From positions 1 through 11,300 of the forward strand of contig DASSAK010000024.1 in the NCBI GenBank assembly GCA_035685445.1: a stretch of 11,300 nucleotides of DNA. The letters are read 5' to 3'. Below are positions 1-5,899 of this stretch, piece by piece. Source of the stretch: DRGT01 sp035685445. GTDB taxonomy: Archaea > Thermoproteota > Nitrososphaeria > Nitrososphaerales > Nitrosopumilaceae. The number at the start of each line of letters is the position of its first letter. Within the stretch, counting starts at the first letter, position 1. The notes under the pieces were generated by a model, which saw only the letters and a program-made list of their open reading frames with translations, did no database searches and was not told the origin of the DNA. The translations under genes and the position numbers were made by a program.

Positions 1-64
1 AATCTTCAATACTAGTAGTAGAAATATTATTTTCGATGAGATGGTTATCCATTGTTTGTGCCAT
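1..64 (-). CDS. 5' end of an unknown gene, cut by the left window edge
   Basis: An ATG at 64-62 on the minus strand opens a frame that stays open to the edge (21 codons). The visible N-terminus is polar: MAQTMDNHLI followed by a Ser/Thr/Asn-rich stretch. There is no signal peptide or recognisable domain in this short piece, so no function is proposed. A GAGG on the minus strand lies 7 nt before the ATG and could be a Shine-Dalgarno sequence; a second in-frame ATG is at codon 5. The start codon lies in one arm of an inverted repeat, and several palindromes lie upstream, so the gene may be regulated. It is divergent from the secreted repeat protein at 347. The frame is short enough to be chance, but the SD, start and regulatory context support it. 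Confidence 0.5.
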   Translation of the reverse strand, partial: MAQTMDNHLIENNISTTSIED

Positions 65-95
65 TTTTTGCCTCTAGACCACGTCTAAAAAATGG
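61..95 (-). promoter_or_regulatory. Hairpin enclosing the start codon of the leftward gene
   Basis: CCATTTTT (61-68) pairs with AAAAATGG (88-95), and TAGAC (75-79) pairs with GTCTA (83-87) around the 3-base loop CAC. Together this is a 13-bp stem with one 6-base bulge (69-74). Read as minus-strand RNA, the bulge holds the SD-like GAGG and the 3' arm holds the AUG at 64. If the transcript begins upstream of 95, the hairpin could occlude translation. If it begins near 86, as a TATA-like element at 109-117 would predict, only half the stem is transcribed and the palindrome would instead act as DNA. Confidence 0.4.
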
Positions 96-125
96 AAATG
101 AGAATTTTCTATTAAAAAGGGATCA

Positions 126-149
126 TTTGTAATAATGAGAGATTACAAA
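126..149. promoter_or_regulatory. Palindromic putative operator, copy 1 (TGTAAT-N8-ATTACA)
   Basis: TTTGTAAT (126-133) and ATTACAAA (142-149) form a perfect 8-bp inverted repeat around an 8-bp spacer. The core TGTAAT-N8-ATTACA is shared exactly with copy 2, 44 bp downstream. It lies between two divergent genes, as expected for the site of a dimeric regulator. The regulator is unknown. Confidence 0.45.
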
Positions 150-166
150 ATTAGGCACGAATTTTG
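146..166. repeat. Inverted repeat between the two operator-like sites
   Basis: CAAAATT (146-152) and AATTTTG (160-166) form a perfect 7-bp inverted repeat with a 7-bp spacer. It overlaps the right arm of operator copy 1 and lies before copy 2. In such AT-rich DNA a 7-bp repeat alone could be chance; its position is what makes it worth noting. Confidence 0.3.
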
Positions 167-170
167 ATAA

Positions 171-192
171 ATGTAATAATTCCATATTACAT
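171..192. promoter_or_regulatory. Palindromic putative operator, copy 2 (TGTAAT-N8-ATTACA)
   Basis: ATGTAATA (171-178) and TATTACAT (185-192) form a perfect 8-bp inverted repeat around 6 bp. TGTAAT at 172-177 and ATTACA at 186-191 have the same 8-bp separation as in copy 1. The centres of the two sites are 44 bp apart, roughly four helical turns, so two dimers could sit on nearly the same face of the DNA. Confidence 0.45.
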
Positions 193-346
193 AAGATATT
201 CTGGTAAAATTTTGTATGAAGAAATTAAGAAAATATGAAAGTATTCTTTTCAAATTTAACAAATTTTTCGAGTTTTATAATTTTTTTAAATTATTTCTGA
301 TGAATTAGTAGAATAGTTTATCAAGTAAAAATATTCAAAAAAATTC

Positions 347-955
347 TTGGTGGCTTTAACAAAAATAATATTTACTTTTACATTAATTTTATTTTTTTCA
401 AATCTAACATATGCTGTGGCAACAGAATTTGAGTTTTCAATGAACGATATTGAGTTTTGCCATGAAGTTTTCCCACAGTATGAATTTTTGGGCTTACAGT
501 GGTTTATTAAAAATTATCATTATTCAATTGAATCAAGGGTTTGCGGAAGCTTGTATGAGGATCCATTATGGAACTATCAGAATGATGACAGAATGCAGAA
601 ACTTTTGGAACGAAGTCATTATTACATTGAATTAGAAATCCAAGAAAGTTTAGATGAAGCAAAGACTGGAATTAATGATCCAACTCCTGTAATTATTCCC
701 TCGTGGATTAAGACCACCACAGGATATTGGGTAGATGGATTCTCCTCAGATACTGAGTTTGTAACTGCAATACAATTTTTAGTTGATGAAAAAATAATTA
801 TAATTCCTACTTCCAATTCTGGTGGAGATTCTACTTCTGAAGTTCCTCCTTGGATAAAAAATACTGCAGAATATTGGGTAAACAACCAAATAACTGATGA
901 AGAATTAATAAATGCTCTACAGTGGTTGGTTAATTTTGGAATTATTCGTGTTTAG
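347..955 (+). CDS. Secreted protein with two C-terminal W-I-K/W repeats (thaumarchaeal type)
   Basis: The 202-residue product has a signal peptide: a Lys-containing N-terminus, a hydrophobic stretch at about 7-19 and a likely cleavage after T-Y-A or A-V-A (about 23-26). It is probably released outside the membrane or into the S-layer space. An N-terminal domain (about 30-105) has Cys38 and Cys66, which could form a disulfide. Residues 117-153 and 166-202 are two aligned 37-residue repeats of the pattern P-x-W-I-K-x-x-x-x-Y-W-V, then an acidic turn, A-[IL]-Q-[FW]-L-V and I-I-x-[IV]. From memory, this repeat recurs in many secreted Nitrosopumilus-type proteins; its role is unknown to me. The start is TTG at 347 or GTG at 350. 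A weak TTTATC element at 317-322 is about 26 bp before the TTG and would fit a leaderless message. The stop overlaps the convergent gene by 4 bp. Confidence 0.85.
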   Translation: MVALTKIIFTFTLILFFSNLTYAVATEFEFSMNDIEFCHEVFPQYEFLGLQWFIKNYHYSIESRVCGSLYEDPLWNYQNDDRMQKLLERSHYYIELEIQESLDEAKTGINDPTPVIIPSWIKTTTGYWVDGFSSDTEFVTAIQFLVDEKIIIIPTSNSGGDSTSEVPPWIKNTAEYWVNNQITDEELINALQWLVNFGIIRV

Positions 956-1200
956 CATTTTTTAATTTCAGGAATTTTCCAATTTCCTATATCATATCCA
1001 TCACGACGTAAATATTTCAAAGTGAGCTTGTAAACAAGTTCATCATGGTCTACCTGTTCTAAAAGATCACTCCAAAGAACTTTTCCTTTATCATTAATCT
1101 GATGTTGTAGAGACAAGTTCATTTTTTCTGCAATTTCTTTGCATTGTTCAAATGTTTTTCCATTCTTGTAAGATCTAGTTCTAGTATCACAGCTATCCAT
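952..1200 (-). CDS. Small unknown protein, 82 residues
   Basis: The ATG start at 1200 opens an 82-residue soluble protein with no signal peptide or membrane segment. It is charged, with Cys at positions 4, 20 and 82. The middle (about 17-65) looks helical, and the C-terminal part has aromatic residues in YLRRDGYDIGNW. I do not recognise the family. Support for it being real: a good TATA-like TAAATATC on the minus strand at 1235-1228 is centred about 31 bp before the ATG, predicting a very short leader, and the frame has balanced amino-acid use rather than the Phe/Lys/Asn bias of random AT-rich frames. It converges on the secreted repeat protein (4-bp overlap) and is divergent from the microprotein at 1337. 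The Cys residues and the basic segment could mean metal or nucleic-acid binding, but nothing shows it. Confidence 0.65.
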   Translation of the reverse strand: MDSCDTRTRSYKNGKTFEQCKEIAEKMNLSLQHQINDKGKVLWSDLLEQVDHDELVYKLTLKYLRRDGYDIGNWKIPEIKKC

Positions 1201-1227
1201 TTTTTTCTAATTTCAAATAGAGTTTAT

Positions 1228-1250
1228 GATATTTAGGTTTGAAATTCAAA
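1228..1250 (-). promoter_or_regulatory. TATA-like element and adjacent 13-bp palindrome upstream of the 82-residue protein gene
   Basis: On the minus strand TAAATATC occupies 1235-1228, placed for a TSS near 1205. Just upstream of it (1238-1250) is the perfect palindrome TTTGAA-A-TTCAAA. It covers the place where TFB or an activator would bind, so it could be an operator. The palindrome alone is short and could be chance. Confidence 0.4.
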
Positions 1251-1336
1251 ACATGTCTAAAAATATGCCTAGGATCATTGAATAGAAAGATCTATAATTC
1301 GCTCATTAAAGAATCTGCCTAGATTTGATTGATTTT

Positions 1337-1435
1337 ATGAAGTATTTGAAGTGTCCAGATTGTAAATATTCTGGATTATATTGTTCAAGACATAGAACTG
1401 AAGTAGAAAAAGCACTTCTAGAAAAAAATAATTAA
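1337..1435 (+). CDS. Putative zinc-binding microprotein, 32 residues (CxxC-CxxH)
   Basis: ATG at 1337 to TAA at 1433-1435 encodes 32 residues. The first half reads MKYLKCPDCKYSGLYCSRHR, with Cys6-x2-Cys9 and, six residues later, Cys16-x2-His19. This is a complete set of four ligands for one zinc knuckle. The second half (about 21-32) is a charged segment likely to be helical, ending Lys-Asn-Asn. The ligand spacing and lack of AT-bias residues argue for a real gene. TATAAT at 1292-1297 (leader about 16 nt) or CATTAAAG at 1304-1311 (almost leaderless) could be the promoter. It ends 19 bp before the convergent M24 peptidase gene. No function can be assigned; small zinc proteins of this kind often bind nucleic acid or protein partners. 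Confidence 0.6.
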   Translation: MKYLKCPDCKYSGLYCSRHRTEVEKALLEKNN

Positions 1436-1454
1436 ATAATAATCATATTTTTGG

Positions 1455-2519
1455 TTATATCATAACTAGATCTTTTGTGAATTTATGTAAAATGATTGGT
1501 TTTTCTTTAACAATTAAAGAGTCTTCAATTCTTATGCCAAATTTTTTTGGAATATAAATTCCTGGTTCAACTGTTATCGCCATATTTTTTTTAAGTTTTG
1601 TTGTACTGTTATTGGAAATGTTTGGTTGCTCATGTACTTCAAGTCCAATACCATGTCCAGTTGAATGAGTAAAGTATTTTCCAAAATTGTGTTTATTAAT
1701 GTAATCTCTACAAGTTTTATCAATCAATTTACAAGAGATGCCAGGTTTAACAGATTTTAGACCAAGTTTTTGGGATTCTTTTACAATTTCATATGCTTCT
1801 TTTGCCTCATTAGAAATTTTTCCTAGAGCAAATGTTCTAGTTGCGTCAGTTACATATCCTTTGTATCTAAGAGTTAAATCAACTACAATAAGATCTCCGT
1901 TTAAAAATTTTCTATTTGTTACTTGCGCATGCGGTAGTGCCCCATTTGGTCCTCCGGCAATAATTAATGGATTCAATGTTGATTTGTAGCCAGTATCAAA
2001 CATTTCTTTCCCAATTGCGTAAGACATTAAAATTTGTTGAAGTTCTGATTCTTTTTGACCTTTTTTTATTTTGTTTAAGCAGATTTCAAACATCTCATCA
2101 ATAATTTTTGAAGCATTTTTTAGAATAATAATCTCATTAGAATCTTTGATAATTCTTGCATTGTTAAATGGTTCCGTGGAATGCCTTACTCCATGAACTA
2201 ATTTTTTTAATGATGACACAATGGTATAGTTCTGGCAATCAGTGCAAACTTTTTTTCCTTTAATTTTTTTTGTGAGAGAAGAAATCAGTCCAATTCCTCG
2301 TTCAGAAGTGATCACATCACAGTTTTTTGATTCTTCTTTTGCTCTCCCAACTTCTAATTCAGGTGCAATAATTGTTGTTTTACCATTCTTTTCAAGAATG
2401 CCTATAGCCTCACCCCAAAAACCAGTCACATAGAATAGGTTTTCTGGTTCAAAAGTAACTAAAGTATCACAATTAATTTTTTGTGCAAATTTCAGCAATT
2501 TGGTTCGACGTTGTTTCAC
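1455..2519 (-). CDS. M24 family metallopeptidase, Xaa-Pro aminopeptidase/dipeptidase type
   Basis: This 354-residue cytosolic enzyme probably removes N-terminal residues before proline (PepP) or splits Xaa-Pro dipeptides (PepQ). An N-terminal creatinase-like domain (about 1-120) precedes a pita-bread catalytic domain (about 125-354). All five ligands of a dinuclear metal site are visible: Asp214 (VVDLTLRYKGY), Asp225 (TDATRTF), His289 (HSTGHGIGLEVH), Glu318 (VEPGIYIP) and Glu332 (IRIEDS). His197 and His285 fit the conserved substrate-site histidines. The length is typical. The start is GTG at 2519; an AAATAAAT element at 2542-2549 on the minus strand is centred 26 bp upstream, which fits a leaderless mRNA. 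Its promoter is back to back with that of the gene at 2592. Which dipeptide activity it has cannot be read from the sequence. Confidence 0.93.
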   Translation of the reverse strand: MKQRRTKLLKFAQKINCDTLVTFEPENLFYVTGFWGEAIGILEKNGKTTIIAPELEVGRAKEESKNCDVITSERGIGLISSLTKKIKGKKVCTDCQNYTIVSSLKKLVHGVRHSTEPFNNARIIKDSNEIIILKNASKIIDEMFEICLNKIKKGQKESELQQILMSYAIGKEMFDTGYKSTLNPLIIAGGPNGALPHAQVTNRKFLNGDLIVVDLTLRYKGYVTDATRTFALGKISNEAKEAYEIVKESQKLGLKSVKPGISCKLIDKTCRDYINKHNFGKYFTHSTGHGIGLEVHEQPNISNNSTTKLKKNMAITVEPGIYIPKKFGIRIEDSLIVKEKPIILHKFTKDLVMI

Positions 2520-2539
2520 ACTCAGAATTTTTATTTTCT

Positions 2540-2569
2540 CAATTTATTTCTGCTGCAAAGTTTGTATAC
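2540..2569. promoter_or_regulatory. Back-to-back divergent TATA elements for the M24 peptidase and tRNA-thiolation-like genes
   Basis: The minus-strand element GAAATAAATTG (2550-2540) is centred 26 bp from the GTG at 2519. The plus-strand TTTGTATAC (2561-2569) is centred 26-27 bp from the GTG at 2592. Both spacings match TATA to TSS in archaea, so both mRNAs are predicted to be leaderless and to start at GTG. Confidence 0.55.
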
Positions 2570-2591
2570 TGGAGTTTTCACTTTGTGATTA

Positions 2592-3611
2592 GTGACTGAA
2601 CAAACAAAATCATCAAAGAAAAAAGTGGTAGCATTACTATCGGGTGGATTAGATAGTCAACTGGCTGTAAAAATGATGCAAAAGCAAGGGTTTGATGTAT
2701 ATGCACTAGCACTTAGAACACCATTTTGTGATTTTGATTGCGGTAAAGGTTGTGGTTTCGATATTGTTAATAGAGCAGAGACATTAAATGTTCCACTAAA
2801 AACAGCATTTCTTGGTGAAGAATACATTGAGATGTTAAAGAATCCAAAACATGGACGTGGTGCGGGCTTTAATCCATGTATTGATTGTAGAGCAATGATG
2901 TTTGATGCTGCAAAAAAATACATGGAGGAGATCGGTGCAGAGTTTATAATTTCAGGCGAAGTTGTTGGTCAAAGACCAATGAGTCAACATAGACCTGCAT
3001 TAAAGACAATTGAAAAGGAATCAAACCTTGAAGGAAAAATTGTAAGACCACTTTCTGCAGCACTATTACCAAAGACCGATCCAGAAAAAGATGGTTTGAT
3101 AAAAAGAGAAGATCTTGGAATGATTAGAGGTCGTTCAAGAAAAATACAGTTACAAATGGCAAAAGAATTTGGCATTGTTGATCCTCCAAATGCAGGTGGC
3201 GGGTGTTTATTAACTGACAAAGCATTTGGAAAAAGATGTTCTGATCTTTTTAATCATGCCAAAGATCCAACATTCAATGATATTGATTTACTAAAAGTTG
3301 GGAGACATTTTAGATTAGATGAACACACAAAGCTTGTTGTTGGAAGAAATAAAGAAGAAAATGCAAACATTGTATTGCTCGCATTACCTGATGACATTAT
3401 TCTTGAGGCTAAAGATTATGTTGGTCCCACCTCTATGTTGCGAGGTAGTACAGCTGAAAATTATAGGGAATTTGCAGCGTCAGTTACATTGCGTTATTCT
3501 GATGCTCCAAATAATTCCAAACAAATAGTTCTATCACAGAAAAATAATGTAAAACAAGAGATTCAAGCTGAATGTGCTCAAGAATCATCGTACCTAAAAT
3601 TCAGAATTTAG
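2592..3611 (+). CDS. PP-loop ATPase, ThiI/MnmA-like tRNA thiolation enzyme
   Basis: The 339-residue product belongs to the ATP-pyrophosphatase group that adenylates tRNA uridine before sulfur transfer. The PP-loop SGGLDS is at 17-22, at the end of the first beta strand, as usual. There are two Cys clusters: C46-x3-C50-x3-C54, and C96-x2-C99 within NPCIDCR. Cys205 lies in the conserved-looking GGGCLLTD. A C-terminal domain (about 225-310) follows, then a polar tail. The Cys clusters could bind zinc or an Fe-S cluster, or carry persulfide sulfur. The N-terminal THUMP domain of classical ThiI is absent, so this is a shorter relative. The start is GTG at 2592, supported by the TATA at 2561-2569. 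It is monocistronic as far as seen. The exact base modified (s4U8, s2U34 or another) is not decidable from sequence alone. Confidence 0.82.
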   Translation: MTEQTKSSKKKVVALLSGGLDSQLAVKMMQKQGFDVYALALRTPFCDFDCGKGCGFDIVNRAETLNVPLKTAFLGEEYIEMLKNPKHGRGAGFNPCIDCRAMMFDAAKKYMEEIGAEFIISGEVVGQRPMSQHRPALKTIEKESNLEGKIVRPLSAALLPKTDPEKDGLIKREDLGMIRGRSRKIQLQMAKEFGIVDPPNAGGGCLLTDKAFGKRCSDLFNHAKDPTFNDIDLLKVGRHFRLDEHTKLVVGRNKEENANIVLLALPDDIILEAKDYVGPTSMLRGSTAENYREFAASVTLRYSDAPNNSKQIVLSQKNNVKQEIQAECAQESSYLKFRI

Positions 3612-3684
3612 CCTGAAAATTTGGTTCGTAATTTAATCTAACAAAGAAGAGTTTTTGAATAAGTAGATCGCTTTTCTCAACAGG

Positions 3685-3963
3685 ATGCAAAAACAAGAAG
3701 GTAATACCTATCTAAAAGCAATAACTATCAGAGACCCAAGTGATGTTCATTCAATAAAAGAAGATATCAAAAAGAACATGATTCTAATTTTGAGGGTCAC
3801 TCCACTTGCACAAAAAGATGTAGACCAATTAAGAAAGGTAGTTGAAGAACTTTATTCAATTGCAAAAACTGCAGGTGCGGATATTGCAAGATTAGGTGAA
3901 GAAAGAATTATTGTTGCACCATCTAATGTAAAAATCTGGAAACCCGAATATGATTTAAAATAG
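3685..3963 (+). CDS. sepF: SepF-family protein, minimal form (DUF552)
   Basis: At 92 residues this is essentially only the SepF core domain: IRDPSDVHSIKEDI (15-28), the strand MILILRVTPL (32-41), helix 43-62 and the terminal RIIVAPSNVKIW (74-85), matching the family's pattern of strand, DxxxLxx helix and hydrophobic-x-P-x-NV-x-I end. In archaea with FtsZ, SepF anchors it to the membrane. Here the usual N-terminal amphipathic membrane-targeting helix is missing: the N-terminus is MQKQEGNTYLKAIT, and a stop (TAG at 3664-3666) blocks extension, with no alternative start codon between. A weak TATA-like TTTTTGAATAAG (3652-3661) predicts a TSS near the ATG. The last 9 bp overlap the end of fttA on the other strand. 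Family assignment is fairly firm; a role in division is inference. Confidence 0.8.
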   Translation: MQKQEGNTYLKAITIRDPSDVHSIKEDIKKNMILILRVTPLAQKDVDQLRKVVEELYSIAKTAGADIARLGEERIIVAPSNVKIWKPEYDLK

Positions 3964-5892
3964 TTTTATTGCTTCTTGAATTTGTGGATAATGAGAAGCA
4001 ACTCTAAACATTCTTCTAATTGACATTGAAAGATTTTCTGATTTTCTTCGCTCTCCGTGATTAACAAGAACACGTCGTAGTTTTGGTCTAAGTTTGTGTA
4101 CAAAGGAAATTAATTGATTATAATCACTATGACCACTAAAACCATCAAGTTTTTCAATACCACAGTTAATATTTACAACTTCGACTTTTCCTTCTTTGCC
4201 CATCAATGATACTTGTTTTGAACCATCAAGTACACGTCTTCCAAGTGTTCCATTTACTTGGTAAGACACAAACAAGATCTTGTTTTTTTTATCAGGAGCT
4301 ATATTTTTAAAATATTCTAAAACAGGGCCTCCTTCCAACATTCCTGATGTTGCTAAAATTATACAAGGAGATCCATCACGAAGTGGTTCTTCTCTTGCAT
4401 CGGGATGTTCAACGTTTGTAAAATATTCAGAATCAAATGGATTATCATCAGTTTCTAAAATTTTCTGTCGTAGTTCTCTTGCAAGATATTCAGGATAAGC
4501 TTCATGTATTGAAGATGCTTCAGATATCATACCTTCTGTAAAAACAGGAGATTCTACCATTTCTCCTGATTTCATATAATGATCAATAACCATCATGATT
4601 TCTTGTGCACGGCCTACTGCAGGAATAGGAATTAAGACCTTTCCTCCATCTGCCAAAGTATTGTTTATTGCATTGATAAAGGCGGATTCGACTTCTTGTC
4701 TAGAAGGTTGAATATCTTCTTTTGCTCCATAAGTGCTCTCTATCAGCAAAGTTTCAACTCTAGGAAAATTCCAACTTGCTGCTTCAAATAGAATGCTTTT
4801 TGCAAATTTCAAGTCACCAGAATATACAAAATTGTGATCACCATTTCCAATATGAAAATGACAAAGAGCAGAGCCAAGAATGTGGCCAGCATTTGCCAAA
4901 ACAAGTTTTATGTCCGGCGAAATATCAGTCACCGTTCCGTAAGGAAGAGTGATTGCTTGTTTCATAATTTGCTTAACGTCTCTATCTGAATACATTGGTG
5001 TTTTCCCTTGTGCTGATGCGACTTTGATTGCATCAAGTTGAATCAAATTCATCATTGGGAGTGTTGGTTCAGTGCAATAGATTGGGCCTTTGTAACCGTA
5101 TTTACACAGAACTGGCAAAAATCCGGTATGATCAAGATGTGCATGGCCAATTACAACTGCGTCAAGATCATCAAGGGTAATATTTGCCCAATCTAACCTA
5201 GGAAAAGATTCTGATGGAGTTCGTGCTCCTGGATTTACTCCACAGTCAATCAAAATTTTGCTTTCTGCAGTAGTTAAAAGCATGCAGGAGCGTCCTACTT
5301 GGCCAAATCCTCCAAGAGTTAATAATGAAACTTCAGATTTTTGGGCCAGTCTAGGTCTAAAGATTTCATCACCAATCTGTCGTAGTTGCTTGCTTCTGTC
5401 AGTAGATGATATTTTTAGATTATAGTTTATTGTTTGAATGGTGCTGGAAGGATTTGTAGTTGCTTTTCTAATCCTTAATTTCCAACCAATTTTTTCTGTA
5501 ACTTCAGGATGGTTGAATTCTTTTGCATTTCGCTGTAAAAGCCATGGTCTTTTTGCCTCTATAGATACTTCACCTGTTGCAGTATCAAAAAATGTACTCT
5601 GAAGATCAGCATCTTTAGGAATTAGTTGTGTGAGTATTTGTCTGGCTTCTTCTTCTGATTTTCTAATTGATTCATCTGTTCTTACTACAATTCTTTTTTT
5701 GATTACATTTACAAGATTAGAAATAATTTGATTGTTCTCCATTAGATATTTTGGAGTGTTTGTATAAAGAGCAATTCGTGGTCCCTCGTACTCTATTTTT
5801 GTAACATTTGCTTCTTTTGGGATACTTTCTAGTATGGTTGCCATTATATTTTGGCTAGTAGGTAATTCTTTTTGTTGCTGTTTTTTTTGCAT
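3955..5892 (-). CDS. fttA: Archaeal transcription termination factor FttA / aCPSF1 (beta-CASP ribonuclease)
   Basis: This is the archaeal CPSF73-like nuclease that cuts nascent RNA at U-rich 3' ends and releases RNA polymerase. Numbering is from the upstream TTG at 5910 (651 residues). KH-like RNA-binding domains occupy about 15-150. The metallo-beta-lactamase core follows, with H256-x-H258-x-D260-H261 (GHAHLDHTG), His343 (AGHILGS) and Asp366 (YSGDLKF). The beta-CASP region has motif A Glu391 (ESTYG), motif B His594 (GFSGHSD) and motif C His618 (VNHGE). All nuclease residues are present. I prefer the ATG at 5892 (645 residues): it follows the psmB stop by 7 bp and has GTGAT, an SD-like match, just upstream. 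The TTG at 5910 would overlap psmB by 11 bp. It is the second gene of the psmB-fttA operon and converges on sepF. Confidence 0.95.
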   Translation of the reverse strand: MQKKQQQKELPTSQNIMATILESIPKEANVTKIEYEGPRIALYTNTPKYLMENNQIISNLVNVIKKRIVVRTDESIRKSEEEARQILTQLIPKDADLQSTFFDTATGEVSIEAKRPWLLQRNAKEFNHPEVTEKIGWKLRIRKATTNPSSTIQTINYNLKISSTDRSKQLRQIGDEIFRPRLAQKSEVSLLTLGGFGQVGRSCMLLTTAESKILIDCGVNPGARTPSESFPRLDWANITLDDLDAVVIGHAHLDHTGFLPVLCKYGYKGPIYCTEPTLPMMNLIQLDAIKVASAQGKTPMYSDRDVKQIMKQAITLPYGTVTDISPDIKLVLANAGHILGSALCHFHIGNGDHNFVYSGDLKFAKSILFEAASWNFPRVETLLIESTYGAKEDIQPSRQEVESAFINAINNTLADGGKVLIPIPAVGRAQEIMMVIDHYMKSGEMVESPVFTEGMISEASSIHEAYPEYLARELRQKILETDDNPFDSEYFTNVEHPDAREEPLRDGSPCIILATSGMLEGGPVLEYFKNIAPDKKNKILFVSYQVNGTLGRRVLDGSKQVSLMGKEGKVEVVNINCGIEKLDGFSGHSDYNQLISFVHKLRPKLRRVLVNHGERRKSENLSMSIRRMFRVASHYPQIQEAIKLF

Positions 5893-5899
5893 TAAATCA

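Larger units (their letters stand above)
65..346. other. AT-rich intergenic region between divergent genes
   Basis: No convincing gene lies here. The left half holds the palindromes listed separately. The right half (about 230-330) is very AT-rich, with TATA-like stretches at 273-281 (TTTATAAT) and 284-295; either could be a promoter for the secreted protein with a longer leader, besides the closer element at 317-322. Confidence 0.6.

Noticed and set aside
216..308. 30-codon plus-strand frame (ATG at 216)
   Set aside because: Its residues are mostly Phe, Lys and Asn, as expected from AT-rich non-coding DNA, and it lies in the presumed promoter region of the secreted protein.
622..885. 87-codon minus-strand frame opposite the secreted protein
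   Set aside because: It is a shadow of a well-supported gene with clear repeats and signal peptide.
1269..1274. CCTAGG palindrome and nearby TGCCTAG repeat (1265-1271 and 1316-1322)
   Set aside because: Six or seven bases are too short to distinguish from chance.
1226..1285. 19-codon plus-strand frame (ATG at 1226)
   Set aside because: Too short, no motif, and it covers the TATA and palindrome of the opposite gene.
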